Shown: piece by piece, positions 10,834 to 22,659 of the stretch
How positions within the stretch are numbered: the first letter of the stretch is position 1
Layout of the letters: each line of letters begins with the position of its first letter
Origin: Epiperipatus broadwayi
Taxonomy: Eukaryota > Onychophora > Udeonychophora > Euonychophora > Peripatidae
Direction of reading: 5' to 3'
Assembly (NCBI GenBank): GCA_028023455.1
Contig: JAQFVV010001003.1
Span: 62,001 to 126,000, forward strand
DNA: 64,000 nt
Translations under genes and position numbers: made by a program
Notes under the pieces: model-generated
What the model was told of the DNA's origin: nothing
Databases searched by the model: none
What the model saw: the letters and a program-made list of their open reading frames with translations, nothing else

Positions 10834-10973
10834 AAAACAGGGAAAACTCTCCATACAGAAGTGACACTCAGTGCCAACCAGAGTAATCAATGGATGCCTT
10901 CATTGATTACTCTCCATTGATTACTCTGGTTGGCACTGATTGGCACTACAGTATAGAGAGTTTTTATTGTTTT
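10834..10973. repeat. compact fold-back repeat
   Basis: Arms 10834-10895 and 10913-10973 pair: AAAACAG..AAACTCTCCATAC, then CAGTGCCAACCAGAGTAATC and its complement. The spacer itself contains another CATTGATTACTC, so the tip can pair in more than one way. Confidence 0.7.
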
Positions 10974-10979
10974 ATTTGA

Positions 10980-11875
10980 ATACATGATTAAAGTTTCCCC
11001 ATTAATAATCATATGGTTTTATACTCAAATTCTTTGAAGAAAATAGTCCATTCATATAGTTATTATGCACATATACTCACAGTACAGTTAAATTCTAGTT
11101 ACAAAATATTTGTGTGATTTGGGCTATTATAATATTTTTGGTAAAGCAACTATACTTTATCCTTTGGGATAGACGGTCATTTGTTAATACTAGAAAATAT
11201 AGGCAAGCCTAAAAGCTATTCATAATAAATCCAATTAATAAGCATGATATAATCTGATGAGTACTATCAACATACTGTAGCCAAAGTAAATACAATGAAG
11301 AAGTCAATGTTTGTTTATAAATAATCCTTCGTTTTTATATATTACCATTTTTGTTTGATTTATTTGTTAATATTAGATTATAATATTCTATACTATGAGC
11401 ATATTAGGGATATTTGAAGTCAAATAGATATGCGTTGAATATGTTGGTGAAGTAAAATAATTTTAAACATGAGTTGTAAAAATGAATCAGTCATTAATAC
11501 GCCATTACATTTTGTTAGACTGGAAAATAGACATCAATATTTTTTTAAGCAGCCATTCTGTGGAATTTTTTTTACATAAAATTTAATAGATACATTCTTT
11601 TCCTTACGAGGAATAAAAGGTTTGTTATGAGTTTAAACTTTTTTGCAATATATATATATATTTGTGTGTGTGTGTAAAAGGATATGCTACTTGAATGGTA
11701 TCATGATTATCATTATAGCTATCTATTTGATTTGCTCTTGGTTATCTTTATAAGATTCTATTAAGCAATTATTGTTGTTACTAAGTAGATTACTTATTAT
11801 AAATATTAGTTACACATACATATACAAATATTTATACATGTTAAAGGTATTAATTGTTCATTAATACTCCTAGTC

Positions 11876-11911
<36 letters not shown>

Positions 11912-11945
11912 ATCCCAGTGCATAACGCTATACGGACATAAATAT
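10980..11945. other. no gene seen; short microsatellites
   Basis: AT-rich. It holds TATATA/GTGTGT runs at about 11650-11675 and an (AT)n tract at about 11878-11907. No gene. Confidence 0.5.
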
Positions 11946-11949
11946 ACAA

Positions 11950-12165
11950 ATATTAAGCAATTAAATCATCCCACATGATTAAGAAATCCAGTACTGCCCT
12001 CTGTGAACTAATATATAAATACATTAGAGTTCGTATTTCAAAATAGCCAGGTATGCATTTTGACCTGGCTATTTTGAAATACGAACTCTAATGTATTTAT
12101 ATATTAGTTCACAGAGGGCAGTACTGGATTTCTTAATCATGTGGGATGATTTAATTGCTTAATAT
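11950..12165. repeat. perfect hairpin, 103-bp arms
   Basis: Arm 11950-12052 and arm 12063-12165 are exact reverse complements with no mismatch that I can find, separated by a 10-base loop. It contains no known gene and no transposon ends that I recognise. It finishes eight bases before the start of the element at 12174. Perfect arms imply a recent origin, ongoing correction, or an assembly or template-switch artefact. Confidence 0.9.
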
Positions 12166-12173
12166 ATATATAT

Positions 12174-14184
12174 TATAATGATCCATAGAAAGTGGAGATC
12201 GAATCTAACCGCAAACTACGATATCTGCTCTACAGGGCGCCATATAGGCATTTAAACCTAGAAAAATTTATAGAGTAGGCAGATACGCGCTGTTAAGATT
12301 CCACTTTATTTAAATATTTAGATCGTTAGCCCAAGTCACTAGCTCAGTGGAACAGCAGAGATTATAAAATATAACTTTATATCTTAAATATAAAAAAAAT
12401 AAAAGCCACTTCCAGAAATTAACACATAAAAATATTTATTTATGCACATATAAAATCATTCTAATTTGAGGAATAAGTTTAACATTTTAGATGTTTATAT
12501 TAATCTTTAATTTTACATTTAAATAGATTTCAATAATGACTTTAATATTTATTTAGTGAGTCGAGTATGAATAGACTATATAGATTGTATTTGAAAATAA
12601 AATATTCTATCCCTTATTTAACCTTAGGCCAAAAAGTTCACAGTCAAACTGGCGTCAATCCATCTGATACATTTATGTATTCAATGTAGCATGAAAATAC
12701 GACAACACAGAATACTATACTATCAGGAATGTACGTCTGAACAGTAAGTAGAGTTAGAGAAGACATTGTCTCTCCACCAACAGGAATGCTACATCTGTTG
12801 GCAAGTAGAACAATAAACATAAAACTCCATAGGAATGGATTGCGGTCCTTTGCCATCTTACAAAACCATCCATAGGCAAACAGAAGGTGTATGGTGTATA
12901 TATACAATCCTGCCTGTAGCGAATCTCATACTACATCTACTAATTACTCAAATATATCCAATCCATTGAGCCAATTCAACTATGAAATGAATAACCTAAG
13001 ATTACCCTCCCTTAATATAACTTTACAAAACTATATAGCTATTCAAGCCCGACTTAAATTTAACATTTAAATACGTTCACACAGATGAAGTTTATAAAAT
13101 TTGTTTTAAAATGTTGAGTATAGATTGGCTGCACAGATTCCATGGTTAAAAACATTTCAAAGTAAACATAATCGATCAAAATACAAAGTCATTGATAATG
13201 TCAATTGCATAGGGAATACAAAAAAAAACCCAATGGTGTTCATCATAAGACACCACAGTGACATGATGATTTATATATTCCAATCGACTATGAATCAGCA
13301 ACATAATTAACCGCTAATGAATCTATGCAACGTCTATACCCAACTTTAAATTTCATGCATTTAAATAATTTATACAATAAGTATTAATACAATAAATAAT
13401 TTATACAATAAGAAAAAAAATGGAAATGATGTTTATCAATGCAAAACATATAAATTTAAACATTTTCAATTGATTTTAAACTTAAAAGTCAGATATAAGT
13501 TCATAAGCTTGAACAAAAGTTCTTAATTATTTTTAAATTTTAGAGTTCATGTTAATAGCTTACAGTAGAAGAAATCACTGCTCTTGATGTAAATTTCCAC
13601 GGAGTCTTTATTTGAAAACCCGGTCAGATGTTCCGGAGGTAGCATTAGCTGGTTCATTTTGGTATCACAGTCAGTTCATTTTTTAAAATAGAGAGAGAGT
13701 GTGATATGTGCATCCTATCACCGACCCTCAAAAACAAACCGGAACTGACTAGAACTCAATATTTTTCTTTTTATAGTCCTCCTATGGATTCCATGAACAA
13801 AGACGTCACTGTTCCATTTTTTCATTATGGTCCGGGCCTTTATTTGTTTCCTTTGGTCAAGCTAATTCTTTATTCCTTATCTAATTTTGATCTGACTTTT
13901 TAATTACACTGCTTTTGGATAATTAATAAACAATCATTTCCATTTACAAAAATATTTTATCTTTAAGTCTTGTACTTTTTTTATAAAAAAAGTACGTTCA
14001 AATACTTATTTGTTTGTTTTTTAAAAAAAATATTTTTAAAATTTTGAATCTGTGTGAATATATACATTTAACAAACATTTTAATTTTAGCGTTTAGTTTT
14101 TTTTTTTAATAACTTTTATTTTTATTTGCGAACTTTAAGATTTTATTTTAAATTAATGTAACGACATATTTATATATCGTTACT
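12174..14184. mobile_element. about 2.0 kb element related to 6270-8401 (copy 2)
   Basis: The start TATAATGATCC and end ATCGTTACT are decayed versions of the copy 1 termini. The 5' block (GGCGCCATATAGGCATTT, 'TAGAAAAATTTATAGAGTAG', 'TCACTAGCTCAGTGGAAC') aligns with 6298-6440. Internally, the block containing AATAGACTA..TTGAAAATAAAATATTC (12555-13065) comes before the block containing TTCACACAGAT..AAAACATTTCAAA (13070-13360). In copy 1 the order is reversed. On the minus strand an 87-codon frame (12907-12644) with a hydrophobic stretch near its start runs through the first block, but the equivalent stretch of copy 1 is interrupted. I therefore do not call it a gene. Class unresolved. Confidence 0.6.
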
Positions 14185-14189
14185 ATATA

Positions 14190-14979
14190 TATATATATAT
14201 AAGAGATGGCTAATAAATTTTGAGTAAAATAGTGAGTTAATATATATAAATATTTTTTGTATATGATCCTGTTTTGGTTTAAAAGGATTTACTAGATGAT
14301 ACAAATTCCCTTACTAAGCAAAAAATATATTTTTTTATAATAATGATCATTTATGACAAAAATAGCTATTCTAAATTTCTTCTATCTTTGAGACTTCTAG
14401 AATGCCACATTTTACTTAAATCTAATACGTTAATAACAAGGTATTCTTTTTTTTTTTGATTTAGACTGCATACACAAATTTTATTTACAAGAAAATAACC
14501 AAAAAAATGATAATGTAGATATTAACCATTATAACTTTCCTTTCATATCTAAGGACTATTTTTAGTGTAACTCTACTAATAAACAACTGAATGAGATACA
14601 AGATAGATTTCCAATTTTCATGAGTAAAAAAAACACATTTGATTAAAAACAATTTAATATTTATACTCTTTTTGTATGTTCATAACATAAATAAAATTGA
14701 AATGACAAATATATCTTATATATGCACTGTGTTAATATATAGAAATTAAATACTGCCTAACAGGATACTGGTAATGACAAATATTAATATAACATATAAC
14801 ATTAAAATACAAGCAAAAAAACTACACCTTAGATTTTGCCAGTATAGCTAAACTCCCAGCTGTTTAATTTATTTAAGTGTAAAAAAAAAAAGATTTTAAT
14901 AATATAATTTTATTGCCAGTTAATTTTATTATGGCATTACAATTAAATACCAACTTAATTTATAACTTATTCTAAGTAT
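14190..14979. other. no gene seen
   Basis: AT-rich sequence between two elements. No supportable feature. Confidence 0.5.
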
Positions 14980-14987
14980 TTTACAAG

Positions 14988-17065
14988 GGTAATAATATGA
15001 ATACTGAACCCTACCATTTGATGGTACTCTTATTCACCCAATGCACAGCAATATACCGATTCATGTGCTGTCTGTTTGTTTACATAATATTACGATAAAA
15101 AATTTTATTTTTATTTTTAACGGTTTTTTTTTTTTTATTGTCGGCCCATCTGTTTGGTTTACATAATATTATGGTAAACCACCAAAGCTTTTTTTTATTC
15201 CACCCAGGTTTTTTTTGTTTTTAATAAACAAATACTTTGGTTTTAGATGGTCTAGAGGTGTTGGTTTGTTTTTAAATTATCCACTAACTGTCCATCGGTT
15301 TCTTTACATAATATTACTTACAGTAAACCAAAGTTTTTTTCTCACCCAGTTTTTTTTTTGGTTCATTTTTTACAGAAACATGGTCTAGGGGTGTTGGTTT
15401 GTAAATTATCCACTAACTGTCCATCAGTTTCTTTACATAATATTACTTACAGTAAACCAAAGTTTTTTTCCCACCCAGTTTTTTTATTTTTTTCTTTGGT
15501 TCATTTTTAACAGAAACATGGTTTAGGGGTGTTGGTTTGTTTTTAAATTATCGACTAATGTCCATCAGTTTCTTTACATAATATTACTTATGGTAAACCA
15601 AAGTTTTTTTTTTCACCCATTTTTTTATTTTTATTTTTTGGGTTCACATATTTAAAAACCAAACACTTTGTTTTTAGATGGTGTTAGGGGTTTTGGTTTG
15701 CTTTGAAATTATTCATTAATGCTCTGTCGGTTTGTTTACACAAAAATACAGTAACAAATACTTTGTTGTTTTTAAATGATTGTTTGCTTTGAACTTATCT
15801 TTTTTTTTGGTTGATATTTTGATTTGCTTAAAGACTTCAACAATTTGGTACTTTTGAATACACAAACACTTGGTTTTTTAGAGGGTGTAATGGAAAGGGT
15901 TTGTTTTGATTTTAAATTGTCATCTTTTTTTTTTGTTAATTTATTACAAGGCTTTTCTATTTTTTTTGTTTCAAATCTTTATGCTGAGAAAGCTATATTA
16001 TATGATAGCAAAAAGTTCTTCCTTAATTTTTGGGCTTTTAATTTAAAAAAGACATAAACAGTTCATTTTTAAAGAGCATTTTTTTAAGCTGGGGAGGTGA
16101 GCTGGGGTGGTGGGGAAGGTTTGATTTGATTTTTAATTATTGACTTCTTTTTGGATTTTTTTTTGAACATTTTATTATGTTACCACACAGTTATTTATTA
16201 TTATTTTAAATATATTTTGCATGGGGCCTTTTGAATGAACTCTTAAATACTTCTTTTATTTTGATATAATAAAATATTACCTACTTTAATTAACTGTTAA
16301 TGAAACTTATCAAATATTACATGCATATTTTCTAATCATGTGAACAATAACAAAAAATAACAGCTTCCCATAAAATAATTTATTGAATCAAAAATAAATC
16401 AAACTTTGGACAAGTTGTGAACCAAAACAAGTAACAAACAAAAACACCATTTTCGGGGGAACTAATAAAAGCCAAAAGTTGCACACAAAGAAAATAACAG
16501 GGGAACATCAAAGCTGTAAGAAAAGCAACATGCAAATAAAATAACAGGGAAGCCTCAAAGCTGTAATTAATGAAATTTTGGAGCCCTCAAACCAACTTCC
16601 TGTACAGTTCTCACATGGATTCACATGTAAATGGACATTTGCATATAAAATTGGTAAAAACTTTACTTAAAAGAAGAACATTTTCCAGTTGTATGCAGTT
16701 CAAAAGTGTAGGAAAGCATGTGTGATGATATGACAATTTTTAATATGGAATATTAATTCTACTATGCTTTGTAAAAAAATTCCTACAATGAATTTTTGCA
16801 GTTTTCTCTCTTTCAAATACAGCCACCATTAAATTAGACTGTAGCAAGAGTTCAAGAGCACTCACTCGATGAATACTGTCACAATGCAATGGGCATAATA
16901 TTTTGTTACATAATCATAGGATACATCACCCTCAGGAAGGCTGTTACAGCTCAAAAACACCTATTGTCATCGTTACGATAAATTAAGGCTGCTAAAATGG
17001 TATATTGATATGTGTTTTGTGAAAAATGATGTCAAGTGGTGGGGTTCAGTATTCATACTATTATC
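14988..17065. mobile_element. hAT-like non-autonomous DNA transposon
   Basis: Terminal inverted repeats of about 28 bp (left GGTAATAATATGAATACTGA then ACCCTACCA; right end the complement with two or three mismatches) are flanked by an exact 8-bp direct repeat TTTACAAG (14980-14987 and 17066-17073). An 8-bp target duplication is the hAT hallmark, though the terminal bases are not the usual CA/TA-G, so the superfamily is an inference. The 2.08 kb interior has no transposase. Its left half is a tandem repeat (15065-15790), and its right half is unique. A 77-codon Phe-rich frame at 15824-16057 is chance coding in T-rich DNA. It would depend on a transposase supplied elsewhere. Confidence 0.75.
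15065..15790 (+). repeat. tandem repeat of about 130 bp inside the hAT-like element
   Basis: Five to six degenerate units, each carrying GTTTxTTTACATAATATTA, then GTAAACCAAAG, a T-rich run with CACCCAG, and GGGGTGTTGGTTTG. Unit length varies because of the T runs. The best-conserved neighbours begin near 15290, 15419 and 15560. Confidence 0.8.
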
Positions 17066-17074
17066 TTTACAAGT

Positions 17075-17835
17075 CTTAATTATTAATAATCATTTTAATA
17101 TTTTTATTAAATTTTGGGAATATATTTTACAGTCTAATAATAAAGTATGGCTAAAAGTTATTAGAAGTTAGAATTAATTTATATAGTCCCTAATGTCTTA
17201 AAATTTAATGTTTAAATTAAACTGTAGTGAGATTTAACTTTGAAACTTTAATATTTTATATTATTTAATTTTTTTGTTTATAATAGAGCATTTCTGTCAA
17301 TTATTTATTAGTAAAAGTATATTTATTTATGCTAATATCTAAAAGATTAAATAAATATAAATATAATTAAAGTATTAAACTTAGAAGCTGAGCTAATTTA
17401 TTACTATTAAAAAATTATAGTTTTTGTGAATGTGTGTAATTGTCTTTACATTTATTATTTTTTACTCTCACTTCTTTATTTCTAATCTTTAAATACCATT
17501 TTAATTATTTTAATTAAAATAATAAAGGTATTCTGGTAAACTTCTAATTTCTTGGATATAATTTAGAATTGTTACTAAGATTAATACTATAATTTTTCAT
17601 TTTATTTTTTATTTCATTGTAATAATTTTAATTTCATAAATAATTATTTTAATATGTTACATTTTACTTTCAGTCTAGACTCTATGTTAATCAGGTTCTA
17701 TTTTTACTTTAATTTCTTAGATACTAAATTAACTTTTAAATATTATGTAGGAGGTCAAGAGGCAGTGATTTAAAAATGTCAATTTTCAGCCAATCAAATC
17801 ACTCATGATTGTTGGTATAAAATACAATACATATT
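17075..17835. other. no gene seen
   Basis: Very AT-rich DNA between the hAT-like element and a LINE fragment. Nothing supportable. Confidence 0.5.
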
Positions 17836-17837
17836 GT

Positions 17838-18765
17838 AACAGTGACAATTAGATTACATAATGATACTAAGACAGTAAACAATGAGAAGGGTGTAAGACA
17901 GGATGACTCTATACCTCCAAAACTTTTTACAGTAGTGCTGTAAGAAGTAGTTTGTGGATTAATATGAGAAGCTAAAGAAGGGAAAGTAAGTGGAGATTAT
18001 TTAGGTTATTTAGATTTTGCAGATGGTGTAGTTGTTTTTGCAAATAATGCTTTAGAACTGCAGGAAATGTTGCAGGAATTATCAGATGAAAATAGGAAAA
18101 TGGGACTAAAGATAAATGTTAAAAAAACAAGTAATGTTTAATGGATTTTCTCAAAATATGAAATTATGATGAGTTAGAAGTAAACAGTTACAAATACCTT
18201 GGTCAGATTATTAATATGGATGAAAACATAATGGAAAAAATAATCATAGAAATAAACTTGGTGGAGCACTTTTGATAAAAAATTTTGATACTAAAATGAA
18301 ATATGCCTAGTGTTTGAAAAGGAAGGTTATTAATAAATGTGTTTTACCAGTTCTTACTTATGTATCTGAATCTTTGATACTTAATAGAGATCAATACAGA
18401 GACCTCAGATCACTCAAAGAAGTATGTGGAGATGCATGTTGGGACTAACAAGAAAAGATCAAAAACACAATATATGGGTAGAACAAACAGGTGTTACTGA
18501 CCTCATTGAAAAAATTAAGACAAAAGTGGAGTTGGGCAGGACATATTTCTAGAAGAGATGATAATAGATGAATAATTGAAATCTTAAACTGGATTCCAAG
18601 AAATTGTAAAAGACCCAGAAAGAGACCGCATGTAAGATGGATGGATGAAATAAAAAAGTGTGCAGGAATGATGTGGAAAAGAGAAGCTAAAGATTGGAGA
18701 ATGTGGATTGAATTTGGAGAGCCCTTCATTCTGCAGTGGATTGATAATTGTTGATGATGATGATG
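17838..18765 (+). pseudogene. RTE-like LINE, truncated ORF2 (reverse transcriptase) remnant
   Basis: 5'-truncated, stop-ridden copy of a non-LTR retrotransposon polymerase of the RTE type. In order I can read the KGVRQ / SIPPKLF region before motif C, then LDFADGVVVFANNA (the catalytic FADD has become FADG), LQEMLQELSDENRKMGLKIN, YKYLGQIINMD, and the C-terminal block WSWAGHISRRDDNR ... KRPRKRPHVRWMDEI..CAG, ending GEPFILQWIDN. The tail is a short (TGA)n run at about 18745-18765, a usual 3' end for RTE elements. Frameshifts or stops fall at several points, for example after DDSIPPKLFTVVL and after KKTSNV. It is the same family as the minus-strand copy at 28640-30560. Inactive. Confidence 0.85.
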
Positions 18766-18779
18766 ATTGGAAAACTTGT

Positions 18780-19495
18780 AAGGACACATGTAAAAAAACA
18801 AATGAATAATACATTGGAAGAAACAAAATTTGCTTTTTATCTTTCCTAATTAATTGCAAATTATTCATAAGTTTAATTATTTTAAACTGTTTTATTTTTG
18901 TTTAGTAAAAATGTATTCTTAGTAACCTTTAATTCAGGTACTAAAATGTTAAGCTAAAGTTTACTAGGAATTCCAAAATCAATACTTTTAAAAAGAAAAC
19001 AGAAAGTAAAATTTAAACAATTATTTCTATACATTCATTTGTAAAGTGTATTTATTGAATAATAATACCCAGTGAGAATTTTATATAGTTTGCTTCATTT
19101 ATATGAAAACTTTTTGTAATTTTCATTTTATGCTTACAATAAACGTTATTCCACATTTAATATTTTATTTTAGGATACAAAAATTAAAGACATGTTTTCC
19201 AATATTTATACCAGTTCTTTACTATTTTTAAATGCTTTATTTTAATATTTAAAAGAATGTTGAAAAAGTACAACACTTATTCAATGACTTTTAAATGTTT
19301 TTTCTTCAGTAATGTTTTTTTTTTTAAAAATATATATTATTTCTACTATAATTAAACAATGGTTTTTCTCCCCAGGACAAATTCATTTATCTTTTAATAA
19401 ATGAACTATTTTAATCCCAGGTTAAATGAACTTTGTACTAATTTTAAAATGAGATTTTAAGTAATTTTTATAATTAATGATTTGTTATTGTTGCT
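18780..19495. other. no gene seen
   Basis: AT-rich DNA between two oppositely oriented LINE remnants. No open frame of interest. Confidence 0.5.
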
Positions 19496-19865
19496 TCTTG
19501 AGTGAAGGACAGTTATATATATTTCAAGTTATCTCTTTCAATATAATTTTATTTGACCCATAAGTGATTACAAAAAAAATAAAAAGATAACAAGAATTAA
19601 CTAGACGAGATTACAGGGTGATATATACAAAGAAGAAATGATCCAAAAGTCAGTAGAATATAAAATGAATGTTAGTGAAGAACTTAGTCTGTGGATGCAA
19701 GGTGAATATTATTCATCTAGTCTATAACAAAATACCTTTGTTAGTAAACCCTGTTCTGGCAAGTTATGGTTGGAGGGTTTTATTAAATCATAATAGTTAT
19801 TTTCATATAAATTATTTAGGGGTTGGTTGGAGAGGTGCTGTTTAGGCCAGTTGTGAATTCCCAGG

Positions 19866-20555
19866 TTAATATGGCCAGGTATGGATCAGCCTCTCTCTTG
19901 TCTGTTTCTTGGTATTTTTAATTATGTTGAGGAAGCAGTTATTGATTTCGTCAAGTGGTAATTTTTGAAAAATCACCTTGCATCTGGTCAACCAGATGGC
20001 AAAGGTTATGTAAGTGGCAAGCCTGATTTCAGCAAAAATGCCTCTATTTAAAACCCCTTGAAGATATGTTAGATCTGGACCATTATTATCAATGTGTTTC
20101 TGGAAGTTTTGTTTTAGTTCTTGCCAGACTGGACAAAGGTGAAGGATATGGTCCATATCTTCCGGGCTGGAAAGACAGAGACAACATATGGGATCTATGC
20201 AGAAGCCTCTTCTATTAAGAAACATAGCAGTGGAGAGGCTACCAAGGTTAATTTTGAGAAGGAAGTCTGTGTGTTTAGATGCTAGTTTCAATATATGGGA
20301 TAGTTTGTGCAGTTTGTTTATGTTGATGGGAAGGTAAGTGTGTACCTTCTGGGTATTTGAGTTGGATAGGTTGAAGGCTTCCCAATAGGTTATTTTTGAA
20401 TTGAACATGGTCGCAGAAGGTACTATGTGCATAAAAAATGTATGAGATCTGTGGTTGAAGCCAGATGGGAGTGAACCTCTGGGGGGGGGGGGGCATTCTA
20501 TCAGTGGGAAGCACTTGCTCTTTGGGAAGCAGACATTGGAAGGTCCTGCAATCAA
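19866..20555 (-). pseudogene. LINE ORF2 C-terminal region with zinc knuckle
   Basis: The longest LINE frame, 229 codons, is closed by a stop at 19866. Around residues 137-160 it has the RT-associated zinc-binding pattern C-x2-C...H...C within CCLCLSSPEDMDHILHLCPV, followed by a predicted helical region to RLIHTWPY. This domain lies downstream of RT in Jockey/CR1/I-type elements and probably binds RNA. The first Met is internal to the ancestral protein. The frame is intact over its length, which may be chance survival. Confidence 0.8.
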
Positions 20556-20691
20556 AATAAAGTTTATGGATTATATTGTAAGTTCTCTGTATTGCAAATA
20601 CCTTTATTTAATGCAATCCCAGTCCATTCATGTCTCTTGGCTTTTGAAGGGTGTGCAGACTGATAAATGATCTGTGCCCACCTCTACAGAG

Positions 20692-21850
20692 TCACAGACA
20701 GTGGGATTCTACTTTTTTAATGAAAGCTTCTGTTGGTTTAAAACCCGCAAGATAATATATAATCTTGGGAAGTATGAAGGAGTTTAAGAGTGAAACCTTT
20801 CCAAATCTGGTTATATATATATTTGAAAGGCATGTTATGGTGATGTCTATTTTGTTTAGTAGTCTTTGTTGTATTTCCATCATTATTGTTGTAGGGGATA
20901 GTGACATACTGAATCACAAGAAAGGCTGAGGCATACCTTGTAATGAACCTGTTATCCTGTTAGCTGTTTTGATATTCCAAATTGCCGATTTGTTCCTGTT
21001 AATGGTAAGCCTGTGCGTCTGAGCATAGTGCTGTAATAGGCTTTCAAGAATGTATATTTTTTCATGTGCTTTAAGAAACACCACTACATCAACCATGTAG
21101 GAGATGTGGAGATGTTTTCATTAAGAAGAAAAATGGAGATCCCAGGGAGTGCATGCTCAATGTTCAAAAGCAAATGATTTATATAGCTTCATGACAGCAC
21201 TTAATAGGGAGCCCTGGGGAATGGAGATGCAGGGTTTGAACCCAGGGGCAATTCTCCCATTTAGAGAAAAAAATCTCTCGATTTGCTAGGAGATTCTCTA
21301 TCATCTGAATGTATGCCAAAGGAACCTGAAGAAACTCTATTTCACTAAGTAGTACATCTATTCAGACAGAGTCAAAAGCCCTGGCAAAGTCTAGTTGGAC
21401 TATGATCGGCCGGGATTGTTTTGTTCTACAGATATGATCAACGAGGAGTCAAAATCGGCTTACAGCATCACCAGTCGATGAACCTCTCTTAGCATATTGA
21501 TGCCTGGAAAGTTTTGATATGATTTTCTCTTGAATTTTATCTTTTATAATGCTTTCAATAATTTTGATTAGGAAAGGAACCATAGATATTGACCTAATGT
21601 TATTTAAGTCTACAGATAGATCTTTATTTTTTTATGAAAGGTACCACTGATATATCCCTGGAAGATGTAGGCTATCAGTGGCTAAGAGATCAATGATTCT
21701 TCTTGTAACATGTATGGTAAATTTTTCCAAGTGTATCAGAAGAAATCTAGGAATTCCGTGCATGCCGGGATGGGTGTGTTCAGGCAGGCTTTTAATTTCT
21801 GAGATGATATTAGCTTCAGTAATGCTGTGAGAGTTATTTGAGTCTTTCAC
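20692..21850 (-). pseudogene. LINE reverse transcriptase, broken
   Basis: Fragments of the RT in the right order on the minus strand. Domain 0/1 has SITEANIISEIKSLP..PGMHGIP (21850-21632). Motif A is IVQLDFARAFDSV (about 21415-21365), followed at once by a TGA where Trp is usual. Motif B is ISIPQGSLLS (about 21230-21200). Motif C has the catalytic Ala/Tyr-x-Asp-Asp replaced by YMVDVVVFL (about 21096). The thumb region is FGKVSLLNSFILPKIIYYL (20907-20692). Motif A keeps its Asp. Motif C has lost one of the two metal-binding Asp, so the enzyme would be dead even without the stops and frameshifts. Confidence 0.85.
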
Positions 21851-22329
21851 AAATTTGTGTCATCTGGTAACAGTTCCAATGGGCTGTAGTTTGGTGGAAT
21901 AATAATCTCTAATTTTGTTAAGCATACTGATGCCAGTGTAAATAATACCATCAAGGCACAAAGAGAAGGGTGTGTGATATCTTTTTCCTGACCCGATGGT
22001 CCATCTGATATAACCTGGAGTCCAGCAATCTTGTTGTTCCAGATAATTGTGTGCTCGCTTAATACGAATATATTTCATAAGAGTCATTCTGCTTTGTTTA
22101 TATGTATGTTTTAGGAGTAGGATTTCTGGGATGTTGTGTTCTGTAACTTGGATGCTTTTCAGCTCAGATGTAATTCGATCAAGTTCTGAGAGTAATCATA
22201 ATGGCCCTTTCTGGTATCTATTGTATTGGTTAATAAACTTTTGTATTGTGGTTATGAATGTATTCCATCCTTGTATTGCTGGTAGATTCCATATCTTCTG
22301 TTCTTGAAAGGTGATGTATATATCAGAGA

Positions 22330-22653
22330 TTAATTGGGGGGGGGGCACATGTGCCTGTTGAGTAATCTCATCTTGTGGGGGAGGTTGGTTGATGTATGAA
22401 GTTGTGGTTGCAATTTGATGGTAGCTTGAACAGCGAGATGATCTGAAAAGGCAATAGGCCAGAGCTGTGTATCTATGAACGAGTTCATTTCAGGAGAGTA
22501 GAACATGAGGTCTATGAGATATTTCAAGTTATGCTTATGCAAACTGGATAAAAGAAAATGTATCTGAAGGATGTAAAATAAAGATGTATTAATGTACTTT
22601 TTCATTGGAAAAGCATTATGTCCATATTTTCCTTTAAAAAAAATATATATCAT
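22330..22653 (-). pseudogene. LINE endonuclease domain, C-terminal end
   Basis: In-frame stretch of 107 codons. The recognisable part is YLIDLMFYSPEMNSFIDTQL followed by the conserved SDH block (FSDHLAVQATI), whose Asp-His pair belongs to the catalytic centre of apurinic-like endonucleases. Everything upstream (the Asn, Glu and first Asp-x-Asn motifs) is lost by truncation. The frame ends by a poly-G run (22333-22341), where the linker continues in another frame. Confidence 0.7.
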
Positions 22654-22659
22654 ACCATT

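Larger units (their letters stand above)
19500..22650 (-). mobile_element. non-LTR retrotransposon (Jockey/CR1/I-like LINE), 5'-truncated
   Basis: About 3.1 kb read on the minus strand: end of an apurinic-type endonuclease (22653-22330), linker (22087-21860), reverse transcriptase (about 21850-20690) and C-terminal zinc-knuckle region (20555-19866). A 3' untranslated segment of about 360 bp follows and ends in A-rich sequence near 19500-19590. The 5' end is lost within the endonuclease. Homopolymer G/C runs at 22333-22341 and 20482-20493 coincide with frame breaks. The combination of endonuclease, RT and C-terminal C-x2-C..H..C knuckle suits the Jockey/CR1/I group; the precise clade needs a tree. 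Confidence 0.85.

Noticed and set aside
15824-16057. 77-codon frame inside the hAT-like element as a transposase remnant
   Set aside because: Phe-rich chance coding in T-rich DNA; no transposase motif.
18445-18868. 118- and 94-codon minus frames
   Set aside because: Antisense shadows of the RTE LINE, whose sense strand carries recognisable RT blocks.
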